A stretch of 64,000 bases of DNA, from positions 62,001 to 126,000 of the forward strand of contig NZ_JABMJK010000007.1 of assembly GCF_013376005.1 (NCBI RefSeq), written 5' to 3'. A program made the translations under genes and the position numbers. Origin of the DNA: Duganella sp. SG902 (GTDB lineage: Bacteria > Pseudomonadota > Gammaproteobacteria > Burkholderiales > Burkholderiaceae_D). Below are positions 24,057 through 33,484 of the stretch, one piece after another (the stretch's first letter is position 1; each line of letters opens with the position of its first letter). The notes under the pieces are model-generated. The model was not told the DNA's origin, ran no database searches, and worked only from the letters and a program-made list of their open reading frames with translations.

Positions 24057-26381
24057 ATGAAGAGTAACGATGCTGCAATCAAGCTGACGCTGTGCGCCGC
24101 GGCGCTGGCCCTGGCGTTCCCCGTGATGGCCCAGCAGGCGCCGGGCCAGGACGACGGCAAGATCCAGGAAGTCATTGTGACGGCGAACAAGCGCAAGGAA
24201 AGCATCCAGTCGGTGGCCATGTCGGTGGACGCGGTGAGCGGCGACATGCTGCAAAAGATGAACATTCAACAGTTCCAGGATGTCGAGAAACTGGTGCCTG
24301 GTCTGGTGCTTGACCCTGGCGACGGCCGCGGTCAGACGGTGACCTTGCGCGGGATCAGCTTCAATCCGGATACGGGGACCAGCCCGTCCGTCCAAATTTA
24401 CTGGAACGAGACGCCGATCACGGCCTCGAACGCCTTCCGCGCGATGTTCGATATCGGACGTATCGAGGTGTTGCACGGCCCGCAGGGCACGTTGCGGGGG
24501 CAGACCTCGCCGGCGGGTTCCATCACCATCGGCACCCAGCGTCCCGACACCGGCGCCGTCAGCGGTCGCGTCAGCCAGACCTTCGGCTCCGACGACATGC
24601 GCAATTCACAGGCCGCCGTCAACGTGCCGCTGATACCCGAGGTGCTGGCCGTGCGCGTAGCCGGCATGTATAACTATAGCGCCAACGGCGTGCACAACAT
24701 CACCAATGGCGCCACCGACAGCGATCGCGGCAAAGGCGGCCGCATCTCCGTGCTCTACCAGCCGACCAAGTCGCTGGAGGTGCTGCTGGTGCACCAGGTG
24801 CTGACCTCGAACGTTGTCAACGATCCTATGGTCATCGGCAAACCATTTGAAGGTCAGCCCGGTCCGGTACTCGGCGATGGCGACCGCGCCGCAGTGATCG
24901 AGGGGCCGTACCGTTTCTACAATCATACCAAGTTGACCTCGCTGAACGTCGGGTGGGAATTCAGCGGTCATAAGCTCAGCTACATCGGCGGTTTCCAGCG
25001 CAGCGCCGAAAACACCGACCGCGACACGGATGTCGGCAACATCATTCCCGGCTGGGCTAACCAGCAGTTTGTGAAATTCTCGACCCAACAGCGCACGCAC
25101 GAGGTACGCCTGGAGTCGAGCGGGGCGCGGCGCTGGAATTACATGGTCGGCGCGTATTACTCGTATGTCGACGGTCCGGCCGAATTCACGCAAAAGTTTC
25201 CATATTACTACCCTACACCATTCACACCACCGCTGGAAACAACTCTGAGGGGGACGACGGCTGATGGCAGCTACGGCAAAGGCACTGCGCTGTTCACCGA
25301 CCATACATTGGCATTGACCGATGCCGACCAGCTGGAGCTTGGCGTGCGGCTGCAAAAGAACAAGGGCTATGGCCAGCAGTATCTGGAGGTGTTTGGCCAG
25401 AAACTGCAAGCCTTGCCTGAGGACCGCGCGCGCACGGATAGCAAGGCGTGGACGGGGTCGGCCAGCTATCGCCACAATTTCGACAAGAACATCATGGCCT
25501 ACGTCAGCCTGGGCACCGGCTATCGTCCGGGCGGCACCACCTCCTTCGTCACCACGCCGGGGCTGGCCCCCGACCTGATCACCTACCGGGCCGAGAAATC
25601 ACGGGCGATCGAGCTGGGCGTCAAATCCACCCTGTTCGAGCGCCGTCTGGTGCTGAACGCCGACCTCTTCCAGCAGAATCTGAAGAACTATATTGGCCGG
25701 GTGAATGAGCTGTACGTGCGGGTGGCGGCCAAACCGGGGGAAGCCGCAGGTCCGGACGCCGGCGGTTCCTACCCGGGCGACACCAGCGGCACGATCAACC
25801 TCAACACCAATGGCGATCTGATCAGCCGAGGCATCGAGGCCAACGCCATCTGGCGCATTTTGCCCAACTGGCGCGCCCAGGCCTCGTTCAGCTACGTGGA
25901 TTCCCATTATGACAATGCTGAGCTGTACTGCAACGACTCAAACAATGATGGCGTGCCCGACCACCTGGGTAAAAGCGTGCAACCGGGCCGCCAGGTATCG
26001 GTCTGCCGCAGCAATGGCGCGCTGACCGATGAGTTTGGCACGCGGAACGGCAAGTTCAACATGACGCTGCAGTCGGAGTACACGCACGATATCGGCAATC
26101 TGGAGGGGTTCGTCCGCGGTCTCGTACGCTATAACCCGGCGCGGTACAACGAGCCGAACGACCAGCATATCGCTTCGTTCACGCCGGTCGACCTGTTCCT
26201 CGGGGTGCGGAATCAAAACCAGGATTGGGAAGTCAGCTTGTGGGCGCAAAACCTCTTCAATCGCTCGCCGAAGCAGTTCTTCCAGCCTTCCGTGGCATCA
26301 AACGGGCTCGTTGGTGGTTATGGTATCACCGGCATTCCGCCGGAGCGCAAGGTGGGCATGACGGTACGCTACGATTTCTGA
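24057..26381 (+). CDS. TonB-dependent receptor
   Basis: A 774-residue outer-membrane active transporter for oligosaccharides or glycosides, powered by TonB-ExbBD. The signal peptide ends at AFPVMA. The plug carries IQEVIVTANKRKESIQSVAMSV (as separate strands), QFQDVEKLVPGL, VTLRGISFNPDTG and GRIEVLHGPQGTLRGQTSPAGSI, the standard plug motif with an unusual RGQTSPAG in place of the common GRNATGG. The barrel ends in VRYDF with the terminal Phe needed for Bam recognition. GGAGA lies upstream of ATG 24057; the longer frame from 23958 overlaps site E. No SusD-like partner is present, as expected outside Bacteroidota. It should import products for the surrounding periplasmic hydrolases. Confidence 0.93.
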   Translation: MKSNDAAIKLTLCAAALALAFPVMAQQAPGQDDGKIQEVIVTANKRKESIQSVAMSVDAVSGDMLQKMNIQQFQDVEKLVPGLVLDPGDGRGQTVTLRGISFNPDTGTSPSVQIYWNETPITASNAFRAMFDIGRIEVLHGPQGTLRGQTSPAGSITIGTQRPDTGAVSGRVSQTFGSDDMRNSQAAVNVPLIPEVLAVRVAGMYNYSANGVHNITNGATDSDRGKGGRISVLYQPTKSLEVLLVHQVLTSNVVNDPMVIGKPFEGQPGPVLGDGDRAAVIEGPYRFYNHTKLTSLNVGWEFSGHKLSYIGGFQRSAENTDRDTDVGNIIPGWANQQFVKFSTQQRTHEVRLESSGARRWNYMVGAYYSYVDGPAEFTQKFPYYYPTPFTPPLETTLRGTTADGSYGKGTALFTDHTLALTDADQLELGVRLQKNKGYGQQYLEVFGQKLQALPEDRARTDSKAWTGSASYRHNFDKNIMAYVSLGTGYRPGGTTSFVTTPGLAPDLITYRAEKSRAIELGVKSTLFERRLVLNADLFQQNLKNYIGRVNELYVRVAAKPGEAAGPDAGGSYPGDTSGTINLNTNGDLISRGIEANAIWRILPNWRAQASFSYVDSHYDNAELYCNDSNNDGVPDHLGKSVQPGRQVSVCRSNGALTDEFGTRNGKFNMTLQSEYTHDIGNLEGFVRGLVRYNPARYNEPNDQHIASFTPVDLFLGVRNQNQDWEVSLWAQNLFNRSPKQFFQPSVASNGLVGGYGITGIPPERKVGMTVRYDF

Positions 26382-26407
26382 GCAGCTGGCGTTGGCCAGT
26401 CAAAAAA

Positions 26408-26435
26408 ACCAGGGCCGCGGTCCTGGTTTTTTTTT
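26408..26435. terminator. Strong bidirectional intrinsic terminator
   Basis: An A-tract, the stem ACCAGG/CCTGGT enclosing the self-complementary CCGCGG, and a run of nine T residues follow the TonB-dependent receptor stop. The A-tract on the other side makes it work also for the convergent GH35-like gene. Confidence 0.88.
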
Positions 26436-26511
26436 GGGGTGGTGGGGTGCTGAGCAAGGATGGGCCGAGCCGCCCGCGGCGGCAGCGCCGCAGGCGTGTC
26501 TGGATGAATAA

Positions 26512-28194
26512 CTAGAAAATGTAGGCGCCCAGCTTCACCTTGAGGATCACCGGGCGGTTGGTGAAGTTGAGCCCGTAATCGGTCTGGTCGCCGTTCCAGA
26601 CCCGCGACATGACCCATTTGCCATTGACGTAGCGGCCTTCCTCGACGCGTTCGAAGATCGCAGCGCGATCCTTGACGTTCCGGTTGACGCTGAAGGTCAG
26701 GCGCGCGTTCTGGCCGGTTACCAGGAATTCGTTGGGACCCAGCTTGGCAAGCGCCACGCCGCCACTGGGTACGTCAGAACCCTTCGGCAGGTCATCTTTC
26801 TTGCGCAACCAGTAGGCTTCGCCCATTTCCCATTGGCGGTAGCTGACTTTGGCGCCCCAGGCCGGGCCGAGGTCAATCTCCTGGGGGCTGTGATCGTCCG
26901 GTTCCGACACGCCGTAGACCTCCGATTCAAAGCTCAGCCGCGCCCATTCCCGTGCCATCGGCGCGAACAAGGCGTACACGCGGCTGAACGGCTTGACCGC
27001 CTCCGGTCCCCAGTCCTTGGCGCCGAGCGGGTAGTTGCTGTAACCCGTATAGTCGAAGCCAAATGGATCGAAACCAATGCCACCCTGGCCGAGGACGGTG
27101 AAGATGTAGCGGGCATACACGTCCTTGTTGCCGCTTTCGGCGATGTAAAGTGCATTGTCAGGTCGGCGGTAGTGCTTGAGCTGGGCTTCATAGATGTCCG
27201 ACTCGGCCATATACATGTCCGGCGACAGAAAATCGATGTGGGGCGCCGCCACCTTGTAAATGTCGATGACATTCCAGGTGGGGCCGCCGCTGCCGTAGAA
27301 CAGGCCGGGCACCGATTTCTTTTTCGGATCGGGATCCCGTGGGGCGGCGTTCAGGTAGGTCGGCAGCGGATAGATGGCCTTGCCCGCGGCCGCCACCTGC
27401 TCGATATAGGAGGCGATCGACCAAGCATGGAAGAATTCGTCGGCGTCCGCGCCAAATACCTGCTCCCACGTGCCGGGCTGCTTGTTCAGTCGGTTCAGCA
27501 GCGCCTGCGGGACGGGCTGGGCGAACAGGGCGTTCGCGGCTGGCGAGTAGTCGCGCGCACTGCCGAAGACGCCGGATTCATTTTCCGGCTGCATCAGGAT
27601 GACGGTGTGGCGCTGTCCATCGACTTGCTTCAGGTGGCGCATCAGAGCGGAATATGCGGCGATGTCGGCGTCCAGCGTGGTTTTGGCGTGCGGCGAGAGG
27701 GCGTTCGAAGTCTTGCCATCCTTTTTGATCAGCCGTGGAAAGCGCTGGTTGTCCAGCTTGACCCACGGCGGCGCGTAGTTTGGATTGGTGTTTTTCCAGG
27801 TCCCGAACCATAGCAGACAAAGGCGGATGTTGTGTTGACGCGCCTGAGCGATGAGTTGATCCACCCATTTGAAATCGAATCTGCCTTCCTCCGGCTCGAT
27901 CTGTTCCCATGCGACCGGCATCGCCAGCGTGTTGGCCTTCAGGTCGCGAATGGCTGGCCAGACGCTGGGCAGCACATCAACATAATTACTGGAGTTGTTG
28001 GCCTGACCGCCGAGAATAAGGTAGGGGGCGCCGTCGACCATCAAGGCAAACTTGCCGTTCTTCTGGACGATGTGCGGGATCGGCGGGCGCGCGCTTGCCG
28101 CGGCCGCGCCGGCTTTGGTGGCTGGCGCGGCCGCGAGCGCCGCGGCGATGGCCAAGGCAAGGCAGCGCAAGCGCTGGCGGGAGATATAGGGCAT
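26512..28194 (-). CDS. GH35-like beta-galactosidase with DUF5597-type domain (second copy)
   Basis: A 560-residue paralogue of the enzyme at 3552-5231. The signal peptide (RCLALAIAAALAAAPATKAGA) is followed by LILGGQANNSSNYVDVLPSVWP, AWEQIEPEEGRFDFKWVDQLI, LMQPENESGVFG with the acid/base Glu, and LYIAESGNKDV with the nucleophile Glu. FGFDYTGYSNYPLG near residue 390 belongs to the same subgroup. The C-terminal domain ends with EEGRYVNGKWVMSRVWNGDQTDYGLNF. ATG 28194 was chosen over 28269 because it opens the signal peptide and follows AGGA. It is convergent with the TonB-dependent receptor. No copy of the dyad lies in front of it, so it may be controlled differently from its neighbours. Confidence 0.88.
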   Translation of the reverse strand: MPYISRQRLRCLALAIAAALAAAPATKAGAAAASARPPIPHIVQKNGKFALMVDGAPYLILGGQANNSSNYVDVLPSVWPAIRDLKANTLAMPVAWEQIEPEEGRFDFKWVDQLIAQARQHNIRLCLLWFGTWKNTNPNYAPPWVKLDNQRFPRLIKKDGKTSNALSPHAKTTLDADIAAYSALMRHLKQVDGQRHTVILMQPENESGVFGSARDYSPAANALFAQPVPQALLNRLNKQPGTWEQVFGADADEFFHAWSIASYIEQVAAAGKAIYPLPTYLNAAPRDPDPKKKSVPGLFYGSGGPTWNVIDIYKVAAPHIDFLSPDMYMAESDIYEAQLKHYRRPDNALYIAESGNKDVYARYIFTVLGQGGIGFDPFGFDYTGYSNYPLGAKDWGPEAVKPFSRVYALFAPMAREWARLSFESEVYGVSEPDDHSPQEIDLGPAWGAKVSYRQWEMGEAYWLRKKDDLPKGSDVPSGGVALAKLGPNEFLVTGQNARLTFSVNRNVKDRAAIFERVEEGRYVNGKWVMSRVWNGDQTDYGLNFTNRPVILKVKLGAYIF

Positions 28195-28216
28195 GTTATT
28201 CCTGATTGTAAGTGGA

Positions 28217-28266
28217 GGCGCACGTATCGATGCGTGCGCCCTTATCAATTGAGAGGTCGGCCGACC
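28217..28266. repeat. Hairpin and palindromes in the GH35-like gene leader
   Basis: GGCGCACG (28217-28224) and CGTGCGCC (28233-28240) form a perfect 8-bp stem around an 8-base loop. TCAATTGA (28245-28252) and GGTCGGCCGACC (28255-28266) are further perfect palindromes. All lie just upstream of ATG 28194 on the minus strand. They could be operator sites or an RNA hairpin in the leader; neither is proven. Confidence 0.45.
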
Positions 28267-28461
28267 CACTGTGCAACCGCCTCCATCATAAATTAAATTT
28301 ACTATTGCGTATACTTATTGTCGCGCCGCCGCAGCGAGCGCGCCGCGGTTACGGCCGCTGCGGGTGTTCGAGTTTGAACAGCCACTGTGCGTGGACGCGC
28401 ATTCTCCCGCCGAATTATGCTTTCTATAATCAGTGCACTCAATTCAACACAGGAGTGCGTC

Positions 28462-29052
28462 TTGCCCACCACCGTTCCCAAACTGCTCGTCTTCTCCGCC
28501 TCGCTGCGCGACGGTTCGTACAATCAACAACTTGCCGCGCTGGCGGCCCGCCGCCTGCAAGCGATGGGCGCCATGGTGACTGAACTTAATCTGGCCGACT
28601 ATCCGCTGCCGCTGTACAACGGCAATCTGGAGGCGGGCGGCGTCCTGCCGGCCGAAGCGCTGGCCCTGCACGCACAATTGCGTCAGCATGACGGGGTATT
28701 GATTGCCAGCCCCGAATACAATGCCAGCGTGCCGCCGTTGCTGGTCAATGCCCTCGACTGGGTGTCGCGGGTTGGCAGCGACGGCGGTATGGCCGCAGCG
28801 TTTGGCCGGCCGGTATTCGCGCTGGCGGCCGCCTCGCCAGGCGGCTTTGGCGGTTATCGCGGCCTGGTCGCGTTGCGCCAGTTACTGGAGCTGGGATTGT
28901 TTGCACGTGTGCTGCCCGGCATGGTCAGCGTGCCTGTCGCGCACGAGGCTTTCGACCAGGCAGGCGAGTTGGTCAATTCCAAAACCAGCGAATTGCTGCG
29001 GCAGGTGCTTGCGGGGCTGATTGCGGCGACTAGCCAGGGGCGCCCCGCATGA
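28462..29052 (+). CDS. NADPH-dependent FMN reductase
   Basis: A 196-residue cytoplasmic flavodoxin-fold oxidoreductase of the ChrR/YieF type, which passes electrons from NAD(P)H through FMN to quinones, chromate or azo compounds. LLVFSASLRDGSYNQQLA is the FMN phosphate loop, SPEYNASVPPLLVNALDWVSR is the family signature, and AASPGGFGGYRGL is the second FMN contact. The start is taken as TTG 28462 with AGGAG six bases upstream; there is no suitable ATG between the ribosome site and the first conserved strand. The stop overlaps the patatin gene start by four bases (ATGA), so it heads an operon of four genes. Confidence 0.88.
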   Translation: MPTTVPKLLVFSASLRDGSYNQQLAALAARRLQAMGAMVTELNLADYPLPLYNGNLEAGGVLPAEALALHAQLRQHDGVLIASPEYNASVPPLLVNALDWVSRVGSDGGMAAAFGRPVFALAAASPGGFGGYRGLVALRQLLELGLFARVLPGMVSVPVAHEAFDQAGELVNSKTSELLRQVLAGLIAATSQGRPA

Positions 29053-30176
29053 GCCGGGCCGACCCAGCTGCGCTGGACGGCGAATGCGTGTTGGTGTTGC
29101 AAGGCGGCGGCGCGCTCGGCTCTTACCAGGCCGGGGTGTTTGAAGCGCTGGCGGCAGCCCGTATCGAGCCGAACTGGCTTGCCGGCATCTCGATTGGCGC
29201 CATCAATTCGGCCCTGATCGCGGGCAATCCACCGGGGAAGAGGGTGGAGCGCTTGCGCGAATTCTGGGAGCAAGTCAGTTCTGCCGTGCCGGAGTTACCG
29301 TTCGGCGTCAGCGGTCCCTGGCGCGCCAAGCTCAACGAGGCCAGCGCGCTTCAGGTGATGTTGTTTGGCGTCCCCGGCTTTTTCGTGCCGCGCCTGCAGC
29401 CGGCGCAGCTGCAGCCTAGGGGCTCCCCGGGGGCGATCAGCCACTACGACACCGCGCCGTTAAAGGCCACGCTGGAACGGCTGGTGGATTTCGACCGCAT
29501 CAACCATGGCGCGACCCGGTTGTCGGTGGGGGTGGTCAATGTCCGTACCGGTAACTTCAGCTATTTTGACTCGAACAAACACACCATTGACGCGCGCCAC
29601 ATCATGGCCAGCGGCGCATTGCCGCCCGGTTTCCCGCCGGTGGAAATAGATGGTGAGCATTATTGGGATGGCGGCCTGGTTTCCAACACGCCCTTGCAGT
29701 ATGTGCTGGACCAGCCTGGCGGCGGCCACCGGACCGTATTCCAGGTGGACTTGTTTCCAGCATTGGGGGATTTGCCGGACTCGATAGGGCGCGTTGCCGA
29801 ACGTGAGAAGGACATCCGCTACTCCAGCCGCACCCGGATGAACACCGATGTCGAACTACAGTGGCGGGCCACTGCGGAAAGTGTGCAGCGCCTGCTGGCC
29901 AAGCTGCCCGCCGATCTGCGCGACGATCCCGATGCGCGCCAACTGGCGCAACTGCGGCCGACGTGTTCCGGCCTGGATATCGTGCACCTGATCTATCGCA
30001 CCAAGGCGCATGAGCATGACTCCAAGGATTACGAGTTTTCGCGCTGGACCATGCGTGAACACTGGGAGGCCGGGCGCGGTGAGGTGCAGAAGACGCTGGC
30101 TGATCCGCGCTGGCTGCAACGCGGCCCGGGAAGCGGCAGTGTGCGCGTGATTGACGCGGCACGGGGTACAGCATAG
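29049..30176 (+). CDS. Patatin-like phospholipase
   Basis: A 375-residue cytoplasmic or membrane-associated lipid acyl hydrolase. The oxyanion loop LQGGGALGSYQAGV is near residue 16, the nucleophile elbow GISIGAINSA near 48 holds Ser, and the catalytic Asp lies in WDGGLVSNTP near 209. The C-terminal region (LRPTCSGLDIVHLIYRTKAHEHDSKDYEFS) is the DUF3734 extension seen in betaproteobacterial members. It overlaps the FMN reductase and precedes acetoacetate decarboxylase by 13 bp. The pairing with ketone-body genes suggests a role in polyhydroxybutyrate or lipid turnover, which is inference. Confidence 0.9.
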   Translation: MSRADPAALDGECVLVLQGGGALGSYQAGVFEALAAARIEPNWLAGISIGAINSALIAGNPPGKRVERLREFWEQVSSAVPELPFGVSGPWRAKLNEASALQVMLFGVPGFFVPRLQPAQLQPRGSPGAISHYDTAPLKATLERLVDFDRINHGATRLSVGVVNVRTGNFSYFDSNKHTIDARHIMASGALPPGFPPVEIDGEHYWDGGLVSNTPLQYVLDQPGGGHRTVFQVDLFPALGDLPDSIGRVAEREKDIRYSSRTRMNTDVELQWRATAESVQRLLAKLPADLRDDPDARQLAQLRPTCSGLDIVHLIYRTKAHEHDSKDYEFSRWTMREHWEAGRGEVQKTLADPRWLQRGPGSGSVRVIDAARGTA

Positions 30177-30189
30177 GAAAGGATGAACC

Positions 30190-30930
30190 ATGAACATAGA
30201 CGAGATCATGACCAGGGCGTTTGCCATGCCCATCACCAGCCCGGCTTTTCCACCGGGACCGTACCGGTTTGTCGACCGTGAATTCCTGATCGTGACTTAC
30301 CGTACCGATCCGGACGCGCTGCGCGCGGTGGTGCCCGAGCCGCTGGAAATTGACGAACCCATCGTCAAGTATGAATTCATCCGCATGCCGGATTCCACTG
30401 GCTTCGGCGACTATACCGAGTCGGGGCAGGTGATTCCGGTGCGCTACCAAGGCCGCAAGGGCGGATTTGTGCATTCCATGTACCTGGACGACGAGGGCCC
30501 GATTGCCGCCGGGCGTGAGCTGTGGGGCTTCCCCAAGAAGCTGGCCTGTCCGCAACTGCGGGTCGAGAAAGACACCTTGCTGGGCACTCTGGATTATGGC
30601 CCGATGCGCATTGCCACCGCGACCATGGGCTTCAAGTACGAGGCGCTGGATCATGCGCGGGTGCACGCCGCGCTCACCGAGCCCAACTACCTGCTGAAGA
30701 TCATTCCGCATGTGGATGGCAAGCCGCGGATCTGCGAGCTGGTGCAGTATTTTCTGAAGGACGTCACCGTGAAGGGCGCCTGGACTGGCCCGGCGGCACT
30801 GGAGCTGGCACACCACGCGCTGGCGCCGGTCGCGCGATTGCCGGTGCTGGAGGTCCTTTCCGGCACGCACTTGCTGACCGACCTGACGCTGGACCTGGGC
30901 ACGGTAGTCCATGACTACCTGGCACGCTGA
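30190..30930 (+). CDS. adc: Acetoacetate decarboxylase
   Basis: A 246-residue cytoplasmic enzyme converting acetoacetate to acetone and CO2. [15 protein letters not shown] near residue 104 contains the conserved Lys pair, one of which forms the Schiff base in characterised enzymes. Other family features are [22 protein letters not shown] in the first strand and [19 protein letters not shown] near 78. The length is normal. AGGA lies upstream of the ATG. It sits between patatin and 3-hydroxybutyrate dehydrogenase, so acetoacetate produced by the latter could be decarboxylated here. Confidence 0.95.
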   Translation: MNIDEIMTRAFAMPITSPAFPPGPYRFVDREFLIVTYRTDPDALRAVVPEPLEIDEPIVKYEFIRMPDSTGFGDYTESGQVIPVRYQGRKGGFVHSMYLDDEGPIAAGRELWGFPKKLACPQLRVEKDTLLGTLDYGPMRIATATMGFKYEALDHARVHAALTEPNYLLKIIPHVDGKPRICELVQYFLKDVTVKGAWTGPAALELAHHALAPVARLPVLEVLSGTHLLTDLTLDLGTVVHDYLAR

Positions 30931-30958
30931 CTTATTCATTCCAACTGTGGAGAGTTTT

Positions 30959-31738
30959 ATGAAACTGCTAGACAAAGTGTGTGTCGTGACTGGCGCGGCC
31001 AGTGGTATCGGCAAGGAAATCGCCTTGCGCTTTGCGCAGGAGGGCGGCAAGGTGGTCATCGCCGACCTGAGCAAGGAGGCCGCGCAGCGCACGGTGGATG
31101 ATATCCATCGCGACGGCGGCCAGGCCATGGCGGTGGGCATGGACGTGTCGGACGAACTGCTGGTGCGGGGCGCGATCGCCGAGGTGGTGGCGGCCTGGGG
31201 CAAGATCGATGTACTGGTCAGCAATGCCGGCATTCAGATCGTGCAGCCGCTGGAGAGCTATCGGTTTGCCGACTGGAAGAAGATGCTGGCAATCCACCTG
31301 GACGGCGCCTTCCTGACCACCCAGGCATGCTGGCCGCACATGAAAGCCGCCGGCGGCGGCAGCATTATCTACATGGGCTCGGTCCATTCCAAGGAGGCGT
31401 CGGTGTTGAAGTCGGCCTACGTGACCGCCAAGCACGGCTTGATCGGTCTGTCCAAGGTGGCAGCCAAGGAAGGCGGCCCCCAGGGTATCCGCGCCAACGT
31501 CATCTGCCCCGGTTTCGTCCGCACACCGCTGGTCGACAAGCAAATTCCCGAGCAAGCCAGGGAGCTGCGCATCAGCGAGGAGGAGGTGGTGCGTAACGTG
31601 ATGTTGAAGGAGACTGTCGACGGCGAATTCACCACTGTGGAGGACGTGGCCGAAGTCGCGCTCATGCTGGCCAGCTTCCGTTCAAATGCGCTGACGGGAC
31701 AATCCATTGTGGTAAGCCACGGCTGGGCCATGCAATAA
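30959..31738 (+). CDS. bdhA: 3-hydroxybutyrate dehydrogenase (SDR family)
   Basis: A 259-residue short-chain dehydrogenase interconverting 3-hydroxybutyrate and acetoacetate with [17 protein letters not shown] is the Rossmann glycine motif, NAG follows strand 4 (VSNAGIQIV), the catalytic Ser is in [13 protein letters not shown] and Tyr/Lys in [33 protein letters not shown] and the terminal [11 protein letters not shown] fit BdhA. ATG 30959 follows GGAGAG. It ends the operon and gives the cluster a coherent ketone-body theme. Confidence 0.92.
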   Translation: MKLLDKVCVVTGAASGIGKEIALRFAQEGGKVVIADLSKEAAQRTVDDIHRDGGQAMAVGMDVSDELLVRGAIAEVVAAWGKIDVLVSNAGIQIVQPLESYRFADWKKMLAIHLDGAFLTTQACWPHMKAAGGGSIIYMGSVHSKEASVLKSAYVTAKHGLIGLSKVAAKEGGPQGIRANVICPGFVRTPLVDKQIPEQARELRISEEEVVRNVMLKETVDGEFTTVEDVAEVALMLASFRSNALTGQSIVVSHGWAMQ

Positions 31739-31995
31739 GTAAACGCCAGGGCTGTCCTCCATGAAAACGGTTATCAGTGCTGCCGCATTGCCTGCGCGCG
31801 GCATGTTGCGGGACGATCCCGTGCTGGCGGTGGCAGGGTGCAGCTACCTGCCGCTGCCGGTCCCGGCCGGTTGTTGCGCCTGGCGAAGGCGGTCGCCTCG
31901 AACGGGGGGCGGGAACGGCTAGGATGGCGGCCTTGGTGTCGAGCTTTGCCGATGCGCCGAATATCCCGGCGGACGATCCGAGAACGAAGGAAAAT

Positions 31996-32415
31996 ATGAT
32001 TCAAACACAGAAAAAACACGATAACACCGCATACGGGCTGTTGCTGCTCCGCGTCGCGCTGGGCGGGCTGTTCCTTGCGCACGCGGCGCTGAAAATATTC
32101 GTCTTCACCGTGCCTGGCTTTGTCGGCTATTTCGCCTCGCTGGGCTTGCCCGCGGTGATGGCTTACGCCACGATTGCCGCCGAGGTCGCGGGCGGCCTGG
32201 CGCTGATCCTTGGTGTGTTTGCACCCTGGGCCGCTGCCTTGCTGGCGGTGGAAGTGCTGGGCACTATTGTCATGGTCCATGGCAGGAACGGCTGGTTATT
32301 CACCAATCAGGGTGGTGGCTGGGAGTTCCCCGCGCTGTGGTGCGTCGCGCTGATCGCGGTGGCGGTCATGGGCGATGGGCCGGGCGCGCTGTGGCCAGCC
32401 CGGCGGGTAAAATAG
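31996..32415 (+). CDS. DoxX family membrane protein
   Basis: A 139-residue inner-membrane protein with four predicted helices: LLLLRVALGGLFLAHAALKIF, GYFASLGLPAVMAYATIAAEVAGGLALIL in two parts, WAAALLAVEVLGTIV and ALWCVALIAVAV. LRVALGGLFLAHAALKI and the ENGW-like GRNGWLFTNQGGGWEFP are DoxX family signatures. ATG 31996 has GAAGGA five bases upstream. The biochemical role is unsettled; relatives have been tied to redox stress and thiosulfate oxidation. It is separated from its neighbours by over 230 bp on both sides and appears monocistronic. Confidence 0.85.
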   Translation: MIQTQKKHDNTAYGLLLLRVALGGLFLAHAALKIFVFTVPGFVGYFASLGLPAVMAYATIAAEVAGGLALILGVFAPWAAALLAVEVLGTIVMVHGRNGWLFTNQGGGWEFPALWCVALIAVAVMGDGPGALWPARRVK

Positions 32416-32647
32416 CGGCTGTGGCATTGCCAGGCCGAACCTGAGGGCGGCGTCGTGGCCGAAGGTCCTGGGTGGGCGATCATCGGCGGCATGCCCCCCT
32501 TCAGGCGCGATCCGCTGCCGGCTGGTGTCTGTCCCGCGCACTGTTTGCAGCTGTCAGCCTTGGTCCGGTTGAGCGTCTTCAATATCAGGCTGCCGCGTTC
32601 TTGCGGCGGACGGCCTGGCTTCCTGCGTTTCACGGAAAAGTCCACCG

Positions 32648-33391
32648 ATGCCCCTCGCCCAACGTCTCCCGGTTCTGATTGCGTCAGCAGTCCTGGGGCT
32701 GGTCAGCATGGTCGCTTGCGCGATCCTGCTGTTAGACCATGTCTATACCAAGGCGCATCAGAGCTACGCCCATACGGTGCCGGGTGTGCTGAAATCGGAT
32801 AACGCATTCCGCCAGGCCGTCCTGCTTCCCGCGTTCCTGTGGGAATATCTGGCCGTAAGCGATCCGGTGGAAAAAAGCAAGCTTGCGAGCAGGATAGCGG
32901 TGGCACATGCTCAGGTAATTGCCGCGCTCGATCAATATGAAAACGAAGACGTGGCCGGCGCCCAGGACCAGGCATCGCTGCAAACGGTTCGCTCCGCCTA
33001 TGCCCGCTATGACGTCGTGCGTAAAAAAGTCCTGGTGCTCGCAGACGCGGGCCGGCCGGATGCGGCCCGCGACTTTTTGGTGGCTAAGCGGCTCGTCTTC
33101 GTTGAGCTTGTGAATGCCTTCGATAAGCAACGCTGGTATCGCGTGGATACGGCCAGGCGAAATGCCGACAAGGAGGCCGCGGCAATAAGGCGCGGCAAGC
33201 GGCAGTCCGCTCTCATGTGCCTGGCGATAATCGTGGCGATCATGGCATCCGGGTTGATGTTGGCGCGTAAAATCGGACATGCCCTTGATGAGACGGCCTT
33301 GATCGAGCCAACGGCAACCTCGCCTGCCGCCCTTGAACAGAGCAATCAGGCGTCCGAATATGCGGCAGGCGCGCCAGGGCGATCTTCATAA
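32648..33391 (+). CDS. Chemoreceptor-like sensor fragment without signalling domain
   Basis: A 247-residue protein with two membrane helices (VLIASAVLGLVSMVACAILLL near residue 9 and LMCLAIIVAIMASGLMLA near 190) flanking a helical periplasmic domain like the four-helix-bundle ligand domain of methyl-accepting chemotaxis proteins (DNAFRQAVLLPAFLWEYLAV, YARYDVVRKKVLVLADAGRPDAARDFL). A complete chemoreceptor would continue with HAMP and a signalling domain; here only about 40 low-complexity residues follow the second helix. It is either a remnant of a receptor or a stand-alone sensor. Ribosome site is weak. It lies alone upstream of a LysR gene. Confidence 0.6.
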   Translation: MPLAQRLPVLIASAVLGLVSMVACAILLLDHVYTKAHQSYAHTVPGVLKSDNAFRQAVLLPAFLWEYLAVSDPVEKSKLASRIAVAHAQVIAALDQYENEDVAGAQDQASLQTVRSAYARYDVVRKKVLVLADAGRPDAARDFLVAKRLVFVELVNAFDKQRWYRVDTARRNADKEAAAIRRGKRQSALMCLAIIVAIMASGLMLARKIGHALDETALIEPTATSPAALEQSNQASEYAAGAPGRSS

Positions 33392-33419
33392 AAAAAGTAG
33401 TTATGGCTATCGTTTTTGC

Positions 33420-33425
33420 TATACT
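33420..33425 (+). promoter_or_regulatory. Possible -10 box for the LysR gene
   Basis: TATACT lies in an AT-rich patch just after the chemoreceptor-fragment stop and 60 bases before the LysR start. No strong -35 was found at 16-18 bp, so it may need an activator. Confidence 0.35.
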
Positions 33426-33484
33426 AGGGGCAATTGGCGTCGAGTCGGCGCGCCGTATGTGATTTCATGGATTGGCCTGCTGTT

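Noticed and set aside
31761-31922. Short frame of about 53 codons between the dehydrogenase and DoxX genes
   Set aside because: No ribosome site and no similarity that I can recognise.
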